Source of the DNA: Muribaculum gordoncarteri
GTDB lineage: Bacteria > Bacteroidota > Bacteroidia > Bacteroidales > Muribaculaceae
NCBI RefSeq assembly: GCF_004803695.1
Contig: NZ_CP039393.1
Span: 2,232,001-2,296,000, forward strand
Direction: 5' to 3'
DNA length: 64,000 nucleotides
Every line of letters begins with the position of its first letter. The first letter of the stretch is position 1. Under the pieces are notes generated by a model that made no database searches, was not told where the DNA came from, and was given only the letters and a program-made list of their open reading frames with translations. Shown here piece by piece: positions 32,557 through 48,000 of this stretch. The translations under genes and the position numbers were made by a program.

Positions 32557-35130
32557 TCACATGCGGTTCTTTTCGGCTTGCCCGGCACCGGTGCCCTTGT
32601 ACTTGGAGCGGGAAGTGTTGATGTTGTATCGCAGTGTAAGCATTACATTTCGGGATTCCTGATAATTTACCGTGGTGACCTTAATATCGCCATTGTACAT
32701 CACTATGCGCTCATTATTTGTGTCAAATATATCGTTGGCATTAAATTGAATAGAAAACATGTCATCGAAGAATGATTTACGCACTCCGAAATTAAGGTAG
32801 CTTCTCGCCTTAAGATAGCAATTTTCGGCGCTTCCCGAAGTCTGTACCATAAAATCGGCATCGATTATCCATCCATGAGGAAGAGATATGGCGTTATCCC
32901 AATTGAAAATCAGAATCGGTCGATTAAGCTTCATTTCCCGGTCAAGAAAACGAGTGGCGTAACGACTGCAATATACGCCAATTGTGGGCTGTGGTGACCA
33001 GCAACCTACATGGGGTTGCGCACCTATGGCAAACTGATATTTATGACGCGCCTTACTGTTTTCAAATTTGATAAGCTTCACCAACGGGTCATCGTTGTAG
33101 CGGTGAGCCGTATAAAATATAGGATTCTTTTCATAAGAGTATATTGCCTGAGCAAAGAAACAGCTCCATTGTGCCATCAGTTGCACGGAGTATATGTCGA
33201 CCGGTTTTAGTGAAGGGTCGCCACTCTGATAGCTATATCTGTTTATATATTGCAGCGCACCGTCAAGCTGATAATAAGAGGGGCGAGTTGTTCGACTTGT
33301 TATGTTAAGCGACAATCCCACTCGTCCTATTTTGGTGGATGCAAAAACCGAAGGGAACCAGTTGTTATATGTCCGGCTACGATCTTCGTCAAGGCGGCCG
33401 CCCTCATAGTATTTGTAACGTACATGCTCAAAACGGACGCCCAATCCGGTCTGAAATTTTCCGAAAGTCTGTGTCAACTCGACAAATGCCGAAATATTGT
33501 CCTCATTGATTCTTGTATCGCTTCCCGAAATATCGGCTCCCGTGTAAACTGAATTATAACTCACTTTGGAATTAGTGTACTCCTCACCCACTTCGATTTG
33601 ACCATTCCATAGAGGATAAGACACATTGAGTTTTTCGGCCAACAACCTTTTGCGATTGTCGGCGTCAGTAATCACCGTCCGCTCACTATTGTTTTCGTCA
33701 GATTCAAAATGTGTAAAATCCTTTTTTGAATTATTCTCTACATAGTCGGCATTAAAGTCAACATAACCCTCCCCGATTTTGCCGCTATAATATACATTGG
33801 CTTCATGTGATGGCATTGTCCTTTCAACAGCCGACTGTATAGTGGACAGCTTCTCGTAGGGTTTTCCGTCATTGGTCACGACCGATTCGATCCTGCCATT
33901 CGGCTTGGCTTTCATGCTGCCGCTTTCAAAATATCCACCAAACGAATGATTCTCGCCTATCTGGTAATTGAATCCTATTTTGCCTGAAAAATTCCGAATA
34001 GTGTTTATAGTATAAGCATTAATAAGTTGCTCAAAAACACTTTCACCATAGGTTGTCATGCTTGGGACATCATGAAACCGCCTCTTTCCACCATGGAAAT
34101 ACCCATTGGCAAAAATCTCCAATCCTCCATGCCGATACTTCAATGACACATTATCGGTGTTCAAAGCGAAATGGGCCACTTTTAGCCTATTATACAGCGC
34201 AATACTGAATCCCTCGCCCTTAGGAGGAAGAGTGACAATGCGGATAACGGCATTAGTTTCAGCCGAATACTTGGCTCCGGGATTACTTATAACCTCGATG
34301 GACTTGATTTCGGAAGAGCTTAATTGGTCAAGCGCACTCGGATTAGTAACAACCTTGTTGTTGATGTATATTACCGCCGAACCTCGTCCAAAAACCGAAT
34401 AATTACCGTCAGAGCCGAAGACAAGAGGAATTCCGGCAAGTACATCATTGGCTGTTCCGGCACTTGCAAGCACCGTGTTGGCTATGGTTGTAATCATTGC
34501 GTTTCCGACTATGCGGGTCATGGGCAATTCGCCTTCCACAACAACATTCTGCAACTTCACCGGACTTTCAGAGAGTGATATAACTCCACAATTACCCGAT
34601 GGAGGAACCTTCATTGAAAAATCATCATATCCGAGATATGATATTTTCAACGTAACATCATTGCTGTCACACGGAATTTTGAAAGCTCCGTCATTGTCAG
34701 TGATACCGTAGGTCAACGGTTTTACTTCATCGCCCGACAAAATGTATATGACACCGGCCACCATCGGCTCTTTATCGCCATCCACAACACGGCCATGTAT
34801 GGTGTAGTGGCCATGCTGAAAGGCTTCGACATAGTAATCGTCACCTTTCTTTATCACCGAAACGGGGTTTATTCCGATTGTTTGGCGCAATGCGTCATAA
34901 ACATCATCAGTGTTGATTTTAGCCGATACAGTGTAGTTGTCAAGTTCCTTGTAGATGAACGAGATGTTTATTTCGGGGTGATCTTTACTGATTCGCACTA
35001 TGGCATCAGATATAGGCACATTGTTGAATGTATAGGAATATTCATAAGCACCGGCCGAAATATAGGTCACCATTATTATGAAAGCGGTCAGCAGACTTCG
35101 CTTGACTGACAAATGATAAATCAACGACAT
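32557..35130 (-). CDS. TonB-dependent receptor with N-terminal signalling (STN) domain
   Basis: The protein has about 857 residues: a signal peptide (1-30), an STN signalling domain (about 33-95, FNNVPISDAIV), and a carboxypeptidase-regulatory-like domain (about 105-190). A plug (about 200-300, with SSSEIKSIEVISNPGAKY) and a beta-barrel follow. STN domains contact an anti-sigma factor in the periplasm, and the two genes just upstream encode an ECF sigma factor and a short anti-sigma factor. The unit is therefore a ligand-sensing transporter that controls its own expression. No SusD is present and the ligand is unknown. The ATG lies two bases after the anti-sigma stop; the alternative TTG start six bases earlier is less likely. 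Confidence 0.88.
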   Translation of the reverse strand: MSLIYHLSVKRSLLTAFIIMVTYISAGAYEYSYTFNNVPISDAIVRISKDHPEINISFIYKELDNYTVSAKINTDDVYDALRQTIGINPVSVIKKGDDYYVEAFQHGHYTIHGRVVDGDKEPMVAGVIYILSGDEVKPLTYGITDNDGAFKIPCDSNDVTLKISYLGYDDFSMKVPPSGNCGVISLSESPVKLQNVVVEGELPMTRIVGNAMITTIANTVLASAGTANDVLAGIPLVFGSDGNYSVFGRGSAVIYINNKVVTNPSALDQLSSSEIKSIEVISNPGAKYSAETNAVIRIVTLPPKGEGFSIALYNRLKVAHFALNTDNVSLKYRHGGLEIFANGYFHGGKRRFHDVPSMTTYGESVFEQLINAYTINTIRNFSGKIGFNYQIGENHSFGGYFESGSMKAKPNGRIESVVTNDGKPYEKLSTIQSAVERTMPSHEANVYYSGKIGEGYVDFNADYVENNSKKDFTHFESDENNSERTVITDADNRKRLLAEKLNVSYPLWNGQIEVGEEYTNSKVSYNSVYTGADISGSDTRINEDNISAFVELTQTFGKFQTGLGVRFEHVRYKYYEGGRLDEDRSRTYNNWFPSVFASTKIGRVGLSLNITSRTTRPSYYQLDGALQYINRYSYQSGDPSLKPVDIYSVQLMAQWSCFFAQAIYSYEKNPIFYTAHRYNDDPLVKLIKFENSKARHKYQFAIGAQPHVGCWSPQPTIGVYCSRYATRFLDREMKLNRPILIFNWDNAISLPHGWIIDADFMVQTSGSAENCYLKARSYLNFGVRKSFFDDMFSIQFNANDIFDTNNERIVMYNGDIKVTTVNYQESRNVMLTLRYNINTSRSKYKGTGAGQAEKNRM

Positions 35131-35132
35131 TT

Positions 35133-35813
35133 TCAATCAATAATTAATGTGTCATCTTCTTGTTTTATATCTATGCGCTCAAATGTATTAAGCTGCGACA
35201 CTACTTCATCGAGAGGCAATGCCGGGTCAAGTCTATAATAGAGATGCAGGGATGCGGTTTCTCTACTGTTGAACTTCACTTCAACACCGTAAGCCCTGGC
35301 AACCGTTTCCATTATTGCTTCAAGAGGCTCATTTTCAAACATTATAGGCCCTGCTGCCGATATTATCGTATCGGCCGGTGCAGTTATTAAGGAATCGGCT
35401 GATGCTACAACCGGTGATTCCAGACGATCGACATCATTTACAGTTGTTGATTGAGGCTTGCGCTCTATCACAGCAACAGTGACAGCAATTCCTGCAGCGA
35501 CCGCCACAATGGAAGTGCATACCAACGCCGCAATCGAGGCTGCGCGACTTCCAAACCACAAAAGGTAACGACGAGGATTTACAGTGTGCTTACGAGAAAA
35601 AGCCTCCCACTCGGCATCGACATCAACAGCTTTGTCAACCTCTATTGCTGAATCGGTCTTGCAGAGGAGATTGTAGATTTCCCTTAACTCAGAATCGGAG
35701 AATATTTCATTCAGTTTCTCCTCGGTATATCTCTCGGGATGCTCGATAATGTCAAGCACAAGGGCATATTTACTGGTGCCCTTCGGATCGTCTAAATTAC
35801 TGTTCATTTTCAT
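35133..35813 (-). CDS. FecR-type anti-sigma factor, shortened form
   Basis: The 226-residue protein has a cytoplasmic N-terminal region (about 1-85), one membrane helix (about 90-113) and a periplasmic tail. The tail has a spacer (about 115-155) and then directly a DUF4974-like C-terminal domain (about 157-226, FENEPLEAIMETVARAYG). The usual central FecR beta domain is missing, so it is about 100 residues shorter than typical family members. The C-terminal domain resembles the STN domain of the receptor encoded next. It overlaps the sigma factor gene by 17 bases, indicating coupled translation. Confidence 0.8.
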   Translation of the reverse strand: MKMNSNLDDPKGTSKYALVLDIIEHPERYTEEKLNEIFSDSELREIYNLLCKTDSAIEVDKAVDVDAEWEAFSRKHTVNPRRYLLWFGSRAASIAALVCTSIVAVAAGIAVTVAVIERKPQSTTVNDVDRLESPVVASADSLITAPADTIISAAGPIMFENEPLEAIMETVARAYGVEVKFNSRETASLHLYYRLDPALPLDEVVSQLNTFERIDIKQEDDTLIID

Positions 35814-36312
35814 TGAGCTTTTGACGGATGACAGTTAATGCATGACTTAGATGACGATAGACGGCTGTTTCACTTATGCCCATTGCAGCAGCGATTCGGG
35901 CAAACGGCATTCCCTCGGAAAACCGAAGTTCCATCACCTTGCGGGCCTGTGAGGATATATCCGACTTTATAAGAGCGTATATGCGAGCAATGGTTTCATC
36001 ATCAGGCCAATCCTCGGTGTCGTATTCCTCGTTGTCGAGAAAGTAGCGATTGGCTATGCGCTGATGAATCTCACAATCCCTGATGTGGTTAAGGCAACGG
36101 TTTCTTACCGCTTTAAGAAGATAACCTCCGGCAAGAGTGATGTCGGCATCGGCCAGGGCTGCAACCCGCATATCTCCGCTCAACAAGGCTGCAAAGACAT
36201 CATGTACAATGTCACATGCAAGATCCTCGTCGTGCAGGAGTGCAACAGCCAATCGATGCATTTTCGCATAATGAGCTTTGAAAAGCCTCTCTATGTCATT
36301 TCTGCTTGTCAT
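35797..36312 (-). CDS. ECF RNA polymerase sigma factor
   Basis: The 171-residue protein has sigma region 2 (about 5-75, LFKAHYAKMHRLAVALLHDEDLACDIVHDVF) split across its usual helices and region 4 (about 112-168, MELRFSEGMPFARIAAAMG) with a helix-turn-helix. It belongs to the FecI-like Bacteroidetes group that works with a FecR anti-sigma factor and a TonB receptor, which are the next two genes. Expression of the receptor is probably its main task. I see no clear TAnnTTTG box upstream, which would fit autoregulation. Confidence 0.92.
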   Translation of the reverse strand: MTSRNDIERLFKAHYAKMHRLAVALLHDEDLACDIVHDVFAALLSGDMRVAALADADITLAGGYLLKAVRNRCLNHIRDCEIHQRIANRYFLDNEEYDTEDWPDDETIARIYALIKSDISSQARKVMELRFSEGMPFARIAAAMGISETAVYRHLSHALTVIRQKLNENEQ

Positions 36313-36390
36313 ACACTAATAAGACACATAACATTTTCAAAACTCAACCTTGAGGGATAATTTTTTTTATTAAAAATTTCGGGGAGGGTA

Positions 36391-36431
36391 TAAAAAGAAT
36401 CAGGCCGGCTGCGATGTGCAGTCGGCCTGAT
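36391..36431 (-). terminator. Rho-independent terminator of the rRNA operon
   Basis: A 14-bp stem (ATCAGGCCGACTGC and GCAGCCGGCCTGAT on the minus strand, one G-U pair) with a 5-base loop is followed by TCTTTTT. It sits just past the 5S gene. Confidence 0.9.
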
Positions 36432-36435
36432 TGTG

Positions 36436-36545
<110 letters not shown>

Positions 36546-36732
36546 GTTTTTCTCTTTTTCCTGTCGTCGCCATCTCTTAGGCGACCGGTGTGGTGGAGGA
36601 AGCGGACTTCCTGGAAGCTGATACGGGTCTTCGACTCAATCGAAGCCTCGGACTGTGCATTGCGACCGTCCCGCGGCGGCGTGGCCTGCGGAACCTTTGC
36701 ATTGAGCACGGGGACTTGCGTCCCGGAAAGGG

Positions 36733-39616
<2,884 letters not shown>

Positions 39617-39756
39617 TAGAGTTTATTTTTTTCGCCTACTCAATCTGTCGCATCGTATATGCATACCTAATGCTTTGATTTCGTCATTTGTTTCACTCGT
39701 ATCTTGATTCTGATTGCTCAGAATCGCTTCCAGCATGTCAATGTCCTCTTCCTGAG

Positions 39757-39830
39757 TGGAGAATAACGGATTCGAACCGTTGACCCCCTGCTTGCAAAGC
39801 AGGTGCTCTAGCCAGCTGAGCTAATCCCCC
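39757..39830 (-). tRNA. tRNA-Ala (anticodon TGC)
   Basis: The 74-base minus-strand sequence folds as a tRNA: acceptor GGGGGAT/ATTCTCC with two G-U pairs, D arm AGCTCAGCTGG, anticodon stem CCTGC/GCAGG with loop TTTGCAA, and T arm with GGTTCGAATCC. The CCA end is not encoded. It is the only tRNA between the 16S and 23S genes. Confidence 0.96.
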
Positions 39831-39951
39831 CTCGACCCCCTGACGGGGATACAGGTTATGGTGTAAACGGACAAGAAGCACAAGAGCCTCAAATCGTCGT
39901 GACCAAAAAGGTCGGAAACCTCGCAGCTCCAATTGACTGCGGACGCTCCAG

Positions 39952-41489
<1,538 letters not shown>

Positions 41490-41709
41490 TTGTATCTTTT
41501 CTTTTATTTTTCTCTGTTGTCTTGCGACCACAGTCGGCTTCAGGTTCCGCTGACCTATTGAATCACGTAGATTGACTTGAGGCGTCAGTCATTTAAGACT
41601 GACTGCTCTTGTACTACTTCTTGTCTATTTAACTCTTTCAATGTTCTCGTTGCTTTCGCTTCACCGCGCTTGGTGAAGTGCTTCAAAATTTAGAAGCGGA
41701 AAGGTTTTG

Positions 41710-41740
41710 CAAAGTTATATCAAATTTTTGGATTGGCAAA
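41710..41740 (-). promoter_or_regulatory. rRNA operon promoter P1
   Basis: On the minus strand TTTG (41740-41737), 19 bases, TAACTTTG (41717-41710) matches the Bacteroidetes promoter closely. The predicted transcript begins about 210 bases upstream of 16S. The leader between (41490-41703) contains pyrimidine-rich stretches and no gene. Confidence 0.7.
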
Positions 41741-41846
41741 ATTTTTAACAACTTTCTCACTGCAATCTTTGTTCTTAACTTTTCAAGCGGGCTTTTCAGA
41801 GCCTCGCAATCTCCATTGCATTACCCTTGATTACCAAAAGCGAGTG

Positions 41847-41878
41847 CAAAGTTAGAGGATTGATTTTAATTCTCCAAA
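41847..41878 (-). promoter_or_regulatory. rRNA operon promoter P2
   Basis: TTTG (41878-41875), 20 bases, TAACTTTG (41854-41847) on the minus strand, 137 bases upstream of P1 with the identical -7 sequence. Tandem promoters are usual for rRNA operons. Confidence 0.7.
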
Positions 41879-42013
41879 CATTTTGACCTTAAATTTTCAA
41901 ATTATTTTTCATCGAATCACCAACGCCCTACCCCACAACCGATTACCGCGAAAATAAATTTTAGCCGGCAAATTGCAAAATCATGCATGATACGGAAATG
42001 AGCGGCTACGACG

Positions 42014-42045
42014 TTTGGTAATTACTGCTCTTTTTCGTAATTTTG
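42014..42045 (+). promoter_or_regulatory. Promoter of the DUF1460 gene
   Basis: TTTG (42014-42017), 20 bases, TAATTTTG (42038-42045). The in-frame TTG at 42043 lies inside this box, so translation must start at the later ATG at 42070. The promoter is divergent from the rRNA promoters. Confidence 0.7.
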
Positions 42046-42069
42046 TCATGTATAAGTACAGGAAAAATC

Positions 42070-42936
42070 ATGAAAGGATTCTTAACAAGCATAATATTCA
42101 CGGCAGCGGCATTGAGTGCAGCCGCATCGAGTCCGTCGGAGGTGAGATTTCACAATGAGGAATCGGACACCTTGCGCATAAACGAGATATTGATATCGGC
42201 CAAAGCGGAGAACGGCAATGCCAAACCGGAAGTCCTCATATCATATATAGGCAAGCAGCTTCTGGGTACTCCCTACGAGGCGTCGACTCTCGAGGGCTCG
42301 CCCGAGAGAATAACGGTGAACATGGACGGCATGGACTGCACGACATTTGTGGAAAATGTGGCGGCAATGGCCTATACCGTGAACGAAGGCCGCACTTCAT
42401 GGCGTGACTTCCTATATAATCTTGAAAGAATGAGATACCGCGGAGGCAAGCTTAACGGATATGCGTCACGCCTGCACTATGTGAGCGACTGGATAATCGA
42501 CAACGCGCACCGCGGTATAATTAAAGAGGTGACATCAAACTTCCCGGGAGTGCAATATGCCGTAAAGACTATCGACTTCATGTCGACGCACCGTGACCGA
42601 TATCCGGCATTGGCCGACTCGGCGGAGTATGAGCGCATGAGGAGCGCAGAGATAGGCTACCGAAGCCACCGATACCCCTACATCAAGTCGTCGAAGTGCT
42701 CGTCGAAGGATGTGATAAAGGCAATGCGTGACGGCGACATAATTGCGATAACGACTAAAACGCCGGGGCTGGATGTGCAGCATTTAGGCATCATAGTGAT
42801 GAAGGACGGGGTTCCGCACCTGATGCACGCGTCATCGGCCAAGAAATCGGTTGTAATCGACAGTGAGCCGCTGTCGGAATACATGAGAAAGAATCGCTCG
42901 GCATCGGGAATAAGGATAATACGCCTGGTGTATTAA
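42070..42936 (+). CDS. DUF1460 family protein (N-acetylmuramoyl-L-alanine amidase-like)
   Basis: The 288-residue protein has a signal peptide (about 1-21) and so acts outside the cytoplasm. The domain shows GTPYEASTLE, the cysteine motif MDGMDCTTFVENV and a late histidine in DVQHLGII, with HLMHASSAKK near the end. This suggests an NlpC/P60-like thiol hydrolase fold. DUF1460 members (AmiA-type) trim or recycle cell-wall peptides; the activity of this one is inferred. It stands alone between the rRNA operon and enolase. Confidence 0.85.
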   Translation: MKGFLTSIIFTAAALSAAASSPSEVRFHNEESDTLRINEILISAKAENGNAKPEVLISYIGKQLLGTPYEASTLEGSPERITVNMDGMDCTTFVENVAAMAYTVNEGRTSWRDFLYNLERMRYRGGKLNGYASRLHYVSDWIIDNAHRGIIKEVTSNFPGVQYAVKTIDFMSTHRDRYPALADSAEYERMRSAEIGYRSHRYPYIKSSKCSSKDVIKAMRDGDIIAITTKTPGLDVQHLGIIVMKDGVPHLMHASSAKKSVVIDSEPLSEYMRKNRSASGIRIIRLVY

Positions 42937-42984
42937 GCGCCCTACCCCATAGTCTAAACAGAAGCAACGACATACAGCTATAAA

Positions 42985-43026
42985 AAACAATCGGCCGACT
43001 CAATGAGTCGGCCGATTTATTATTTT
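42985..43026. terminator. Bidirectional rho-independent terminator
   Basis: A perfect 13-bp stem (AATCGGCCGACTC and GAGTCGGCCGATT) with a 3-base loop has T runs on both sides: TATTATTTT on the plus strand and GTTTTTTATAG on the minus strand. It separates the convergent DUF1460 and enolase genes. Confidence 0.9.
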
Positions 43027-43044
43027 CAATGATTCAGGAATCAA

Positions 43045-44426
<1,382 letters not shown>

Positions 44427-44473
44427 TTTCGTTAATAATATTATCGATTACATTTAATTATAGATAAAAGGGG

Positions 44474-44508
44474 GCAAAAAAATCGCCGTGCGCAATGCAC
44501 GGCGATTA
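44474..44508 (-). terminator. Terminator of the ribosomal protein cluster
   Basis: A perfect 10-bp stem (ATCGCCGTGC and GCACGGCGAT) with a 5-base loop is followed on the minus strand by seven T residues. It is the only strong terminator I found after the rpsL promoter 18 kb upstream. Confidence 0.9.
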
Positions 44509-44541
44509 ACGATATTAACAATTGAATGTAATTGTCGATAT

Positions 44542-45042
44542 TTATTCGGCTGCGGGAGCCTCGGGTGCTGCAGTAGCCTCGGCAGCGGGTGCTGCGGGAG
44601 CTTCGGCTGCGGGAGCTGCAGTGCTCTTGCGAGAGCGGCGAGTGCGGCCCTGCTTCTTTGCGCCCTTCTCCTTGAGCATGTTTTCGTTGTAGTCAACGAG
44701 CTCGATGAAGCAAGTCTTGGCGTTGTCACCAAGGCGGTTGCCTGTCTTAAGGATGCGGGTGTAGCCACCGTTGCGGTCAGCGATCTTCTGAGCGATTTCG
44801 CGGAACAGCTCAGTAACGGCATATTTGTTCTGGAGATGGCTGAAAACAAGACGACGGTTGGGAGTATTGTCTTCCTTGGCGCAGTTAATAAGGGGTTCAG
44901 CGTACATGCGAAGAGCCTTAGCCTTGGCAAGCGTAGTGAAGATGCGCTTGTGCATGATGAGCGAAACGGTCATATTAGCGAGCAAAGCATCGCGGTGAGC
45001 TTTCTTGCGGCCAAGATGGTTGAATTTTTTATTATGTCTCAT
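44542..45042 (-). CDS. rplQ: 50S ribosomal protein L17
   Basis: The 166-residue protein has the L17 core (about 1-125, [12 protein letters not shown] and [12 protein letters not shown]). A low-complexity alanine/proline/glutamate tail (about 130-166) is common in Bacteroidetes L17. L17 contacts 23S domains near the exit tunnel. It is the last gene of the cluster, six bases after rpoA and directly before the terminator. Confidence 0.97.
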   Translation of the reverse strand: MRHNKKFNHLGRKKAHRDALLANMTVSLIMHKRIFTTLAKAKALRMYAEPLINCAKEDNTPNRRLVFSHLQNKYAVTELFREIAQKIADRNGGYTRILKTGNRLGDNAKTCFIELVDYNENMLKEKGAKKQGRTRRSRKSTAAPAAEAPAAPAAEATAAPEAPAAE

Positions 45043-45048
45043 CGTTTA

Positions 45049-46041
45049 TTACTCTTTATCTAATTTATACTTTGAAATGTCCATTCCGAATGACAGGTTA
45101 AGGTTGGCCAGAAGCTCATCGAGCTCGGTGAGAGATTTCTTACCGAAGTTGCGGAACTTCAAGAGATCGGTCTTGTTGAACACTACAAGTTCGCCAAGGG
45201 TTTCCACTTCAGCACTCTTCAAGCAGTTAAGCGCACGGACTGAGAGGTCCATGTCGACGAGCTTAGACTTGAGGAGCTGACGCATGCGGAGCACTTCTTC
45301 GTCAAACTCTTCGTTGCTGTCGTTTTCGGTAGCTTCGAGAGTTATCTTCTCGTCGGAGAATAGCATGAAGTGGTAAATCAAAATCTTAGCGGCCTCCTTA
45401 AGGGCGTCCTTAGGAAGAATGGAACCGTTGGTTGTAATCTCAATAATCAGTTTTTCGTAGTCGGTCTTTTGGTCAACGCGGAAGTTCTCAACGGTGTACT
45501 TCACATTTTTGATGGGAGTGTAGATTGAGTCGATCGCGATTACATCGATAGCATCGTTGGGGGTGCTATTTTCATCGGCGGGAACCCAACCACGACCCTT
45601 GTTGATTGTGAGGTCAAGCTGGAAACTTGCGTTGGGATCCAAATGACAAATGACCTGGTCAGGGTTGAGAACCTCAAATCCTGTAAGCGCCTTGCCAATG
45701 TCACCGGCCTTGAACACCTCCTGGCCCGACACGGTGATGGTAGCCTTTTCAGATTCGGTATCTTCGACAATCTGCTTGAGGTCAACCTTCTTGAGGTTGA
45801 GGATGATGTTGGTTACATCTTCCTTGACACCGGGCACGGTGTCAAACTCATGCTTAACGCCATCGATGCGAATCGAGGAAATGGCAAAACCCTCGAGCGA
45901 GGAGAGGAGAATGCGACGGAGCGCATTACCTACAGTTATGCCATATCCGGGCTCCAATGGCTTGAACTCGAACTTACCGAAGAAATTATCGGCTTCCAAC
46001 ATGACGACCTTGTCAGGTTTTTGAAATGCTAAAATAGCCAT
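45049..46041 (-). CDS. rpoA: RNA polymerase alpha subunit
   Basis: The 330-residue protein has the N-terminal dimerisation domain (about 1-230, [14 protein letters not shown]) and a C-terminal DNA-binding domain (about 250-325, [20 protein letters not shown]). The normal alpha-operon position, between rpsD and rplQ, links polymerase supply to ribosome synthesis. Confidence 0.98.
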   Translation of the reverse strand: MAILAFQKPDKVVMLEADNFFGKFEFKPLEPGYGITVGNALRRILLSSLEGFAISSIRIDGVKHEFDTVPGVKEDVTNIILNLKKVDLKQIVEDTESEKATITVSGQEVFKAGDIGKALTGFEVLNPDQVICHLDPNASFQLDLTINKGRGWVPADENSTPNDAIDVIAIDSIYTPIKNVKYTVENFRVDQKTDYEKLIIEITTNGSILPKDALKEAAKILIYHFMLFSDEKITLEATENDSNEEFDEEVLRMRQLLKSKLVDMDLSVRALNCLKSAEVETLGELVVFNKTDLLKFRNFGKKSLTELDELLANLNLSFGMDISKYKLDKE

Positions 46042-46062
46042 GGATCTACGTTTTTTAATTGA

Positions 46063-46668
46063 TTACTTAGAATACAACTCGACGATTAGCTGCTCCTTAA
46101 TGTTTTCAGGAATGTCTTCGCGAGTGGGCACATGGAGCATCTTTCCTACCTTAAGAGCTTCGTCCCATTCGAGCCAGGGATACTTGCTGTGGTTGAAACC
46201 GGCGAGAGCGTCGGCGATAACCTCGAGCGACTTAGAGCGCTCGCGAACACCGATAACATCACCGGGGTTTACATGATAGGAAGCGATGTTCACAACACCA
46301 CCGTTAACAGTAATGTGGCGATGAAGCACGAGCTGACGAGCAGCTGCACGGGTGGGAGCTATGCCAAGACGGTATACGATGTTGTCGAGGCGTGACTCAA
46401 GGAGCTGTAGGAGCACCTCACCCTTGATACCCTTAGTGCGTGATGCACGCTCAAAGAGATTGCGGAACTGCTTTTCGAGGACTCCGTAGGTGTATTTAGC
46501 CTTTTGCTTCTCACGGAGCTGAACGCCATACTCAGAGGTCTTGCGGCGCTTGTTGACGCCGTGCTGGCCCGGAGGATAATTCTTGTGAGCGAGAACTTTG
46601 TCAGCACCGAAGATAGGCTCGCCGAATTTACGAGCAATCTTAGTTTTTGGTCCAGTATATCTTGCCAT
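46063..46668 (-). CDS. rpsD: 30S ribosomal protein S4
   Basis: S4 is a primary 16S-binding assembly protein. From the ATG giving [18 protein letters not shown] it has 201 residues, with the S4 RNA-binding domain at about 92-150 ([21 protein letters not shown]). The upstream in-frame ATG adds 20 residues foreign to the family and is rejected. A 156-base gap with a hairpin precedes the gene. Confidence 0.97.
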   Translation of the reverse strand: MARYTGPKTKIARKFGEPIFGADKVLAHKNYPPGQHGVNKRRKTSEYGVQLREKQKAKYTYGVLEKQFRNLFERASRTKGIKGEVLLQLLESRLDNIVYRLGIAPTRAAARQLVLHRHITVNGGVVNIASYHVNPGDVIGVRERSKSLEVIADALAGFNHSKYPWLEWDEALKVGKMLHVPTREDIPENIKEQLIVELYSK

Positions 46669-46722
46669 TTTTTTGTCTTGAATTTTAGGTTTGATTGAGG
46701 ATTGACACCTTAGTGCAGCCGC

Positions 46723-46752
46723 GACCACAGAGAGGTGATAAAAATTGTGGTC
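46723..46752 (-). promoter_or_regulatory. Hairpin in the rpsD leader
   Basis: A 7-bp stem (GACCACA and TGTGGTC) with a 16-base loop lies in the 156-base gap before rpsD, the longest gap inside the alpha part of the cluster. S4 represses its own operon in other bacteria by binding leader RNA, so this may be such a site; that role is inferred. Confidence 0.3.
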
Positions 46753-46824
46753 TATTCACATTCAATGCTTATCCGCAGTCAAGCCGTAATTTTATAAATT
46801 AGTGAATTTACAGGAATTGACGGA

Positions 46825-47214
46825 TTATACACGACGACGCTTGGGAGGACGACATCCGTTGTGGGGCAGCGGAGTAACGTCGATAATCTCGGTTACCTCA
46901 ATGCCTTGTCCATGAACCGTGCGGATAGCAGATTCACGACCGTTTCCGGGGCCTTTCACATAGGCCTTCACTTTGCGCAGACCGAGGTCGTAAGCGACCT
47001 TAGCGCAATCCTGAGCTGCCATCTGGGCTGCATAAGGAGTATTCTTCTTTGAGCCACGGAAGCCCATCTTACCTGCGCTTGACCAAGAGATCACCTGACC
47101 TTCAGAGTTGGCTAAGCACACGATAATGTTGTTGAAAGATGAGTGAACATGGAGCTGACCGTTTGCGTCAACCTTAACGTTTCTCTTCTTTGCTGCGACT
47201 GTCTTTTTTGCCAT
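46825..47214 (-). CDS. rpsK: 30S ribosomal protein S11
   Basis: The 129-residue protein has [11 protein letters not shown], the conserved [17 protein letters not shown] and the C-terminal [15 protein letters not shown] typical of S11. It forms part of the 30S platform. It follows rpsM after nine bases. Confidence 0.97.
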   Translation of the reverse strand: MAKKTVAAKKRNVKVDANGQLHVHSSFNNIIVCLANSEGQVISWSSAGKMGFRGSKKNTPYAAQMAAQDCAKVAYDLGLRKVKAYVKGPGNGRESAIRTVHGQGIEVTEIIDVTPLPHNGCRPPKRRRV

Positions 47215-47223
47215 ACTAATTTA

Positions 47224-47604
47224 TTATTTTGTAGCTTTCTTTTTGTTAGCAACTGTTTTCTTGCGACCCTTGCGAGTGCGGGCATTGTTCTTAGTGCTCT
47301 GACCGCGCACGGGCAGACCGATACGGTGACGGATGCCACGATAGCAACCGATGTCCATAAGGCGCTTGATGTTTAGCTGGATTTCGCTGCGGAGGTCACC
47401 CTCTACTTTGTAGTCGCGGCCGATAACTTCACGGACAGCTGCGGCTTGAGCGTCGGTCCAGTCTTTAACCTTAATGTTTTTGTCCACTCCGGCTTTCTCA
47501 AGGATAGAGTTTGCGGCGCTACGACCGATGCCGAATATATAAGTCAAGGCGATTTCACCTCTTTTGTTTTGGGGGAGGTCCACTCCCACGATTCTAACTG
47601 CCAT
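47224..47604 (-). CDS. rpsM: 30S ribosomal protein S13
   Basis: The 126-residue protein starts [20 protein letters not shown]. It has the GIGRSAA helix-hairpin-helix, the [14 protein letters not shown] motif and a lysine-rich tail. It contacts tRNA and L5 at the subunit bridge. Standard position after rpmJ. Confidence 0.97.
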   Translation of the reverse strand: MAVRIVGVDLPQNKRGEIALTYIFGIGRSAANSILEKAGVDKNIKVKDWTDAQAAAVREVIGRDYKVEGDLRSEIQLNIKRLMDIGCYRGIRHRIGLPVRGQSTKNNARTRKGRKKTVANKKKATK

Positions 47605-47640
47605 ATTGTTTGACTAAATTTTCTGCAAAAATAACAAAAT

Positions 47641-47757
47641 TTATCCTTGACGCTGTTTATACTTAGGATTTTTCTTATTAATCACGTAAAGGCGACCCTT
47701 GCGACGCACGATTTTGCTGTCGGGAGTACGCTTCTTAATTGAGGCTCTTACTTTCAT
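47641..47757 (-). CDS. rpmJ: 50S ribosomal protein L36, zinc-free form
   Basis: The 38-residue protein begins [20 protein letters not shown] and ends KYKQRQG, unmistakably L36. It has no cysteine at all, so the zinc ribbon of the classic form is absent; this is the C-minus type. It lies between infA (15 bases) and rpsM (36 bases). Confidence 0.95.
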   Translation of the reverse strand: MKVRASIKKRTPDSKIVRRKGRLYVINKKNPKYKQRQG

Positions 47758-47772
47758 ATCTTATGCTTTTTA

Positions 47773-47991
47773 TTATTTGTATCTAAATGCGATTCTGCCT
47801 TTGGACAAGTCGTAGGGAGACATTTCCACCCTCACCTTGTCACCTGGCAATATTCTGATATAATGCATACGCATCTTGCCGGAGATGTGGGCAGTGATTT
47901 CATGACCATTCTCCAATTCTACACGAAACATTGCGTTGCTCAATGCCTCGACAATTGTTCCGTCTTGTTCTATTGCAGCTTGTTTTGCCAT
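47773..47991 (-). CDS. infA: Translation initiation factor IF-1
   Basis: The 72-residue protein is a single S1/OB domain: [19 protein letters not shown], then [13 protein letters not shown] and [18 protein letters not shown]. It binds the A site of the 30S subunit during initiation. It lies nine bases after map. Confidence 0.97.
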   Translation of the reverse strand: MAKQAAIEQDGTIVEALSNAMFRVELENGHEITAHISGKMRMHYIRILPGDKVRVEMSPYDLSKGRIAFRYK

Positions 47992-48000
47992 ATAATAAGT

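Noticed and set aside
39831-39951. Search for tRNA-Ile between 16S and tRNA-Ala
   Set aside because: Only 121 bases with no T-arm or anticodon stem; no second tRNA present.
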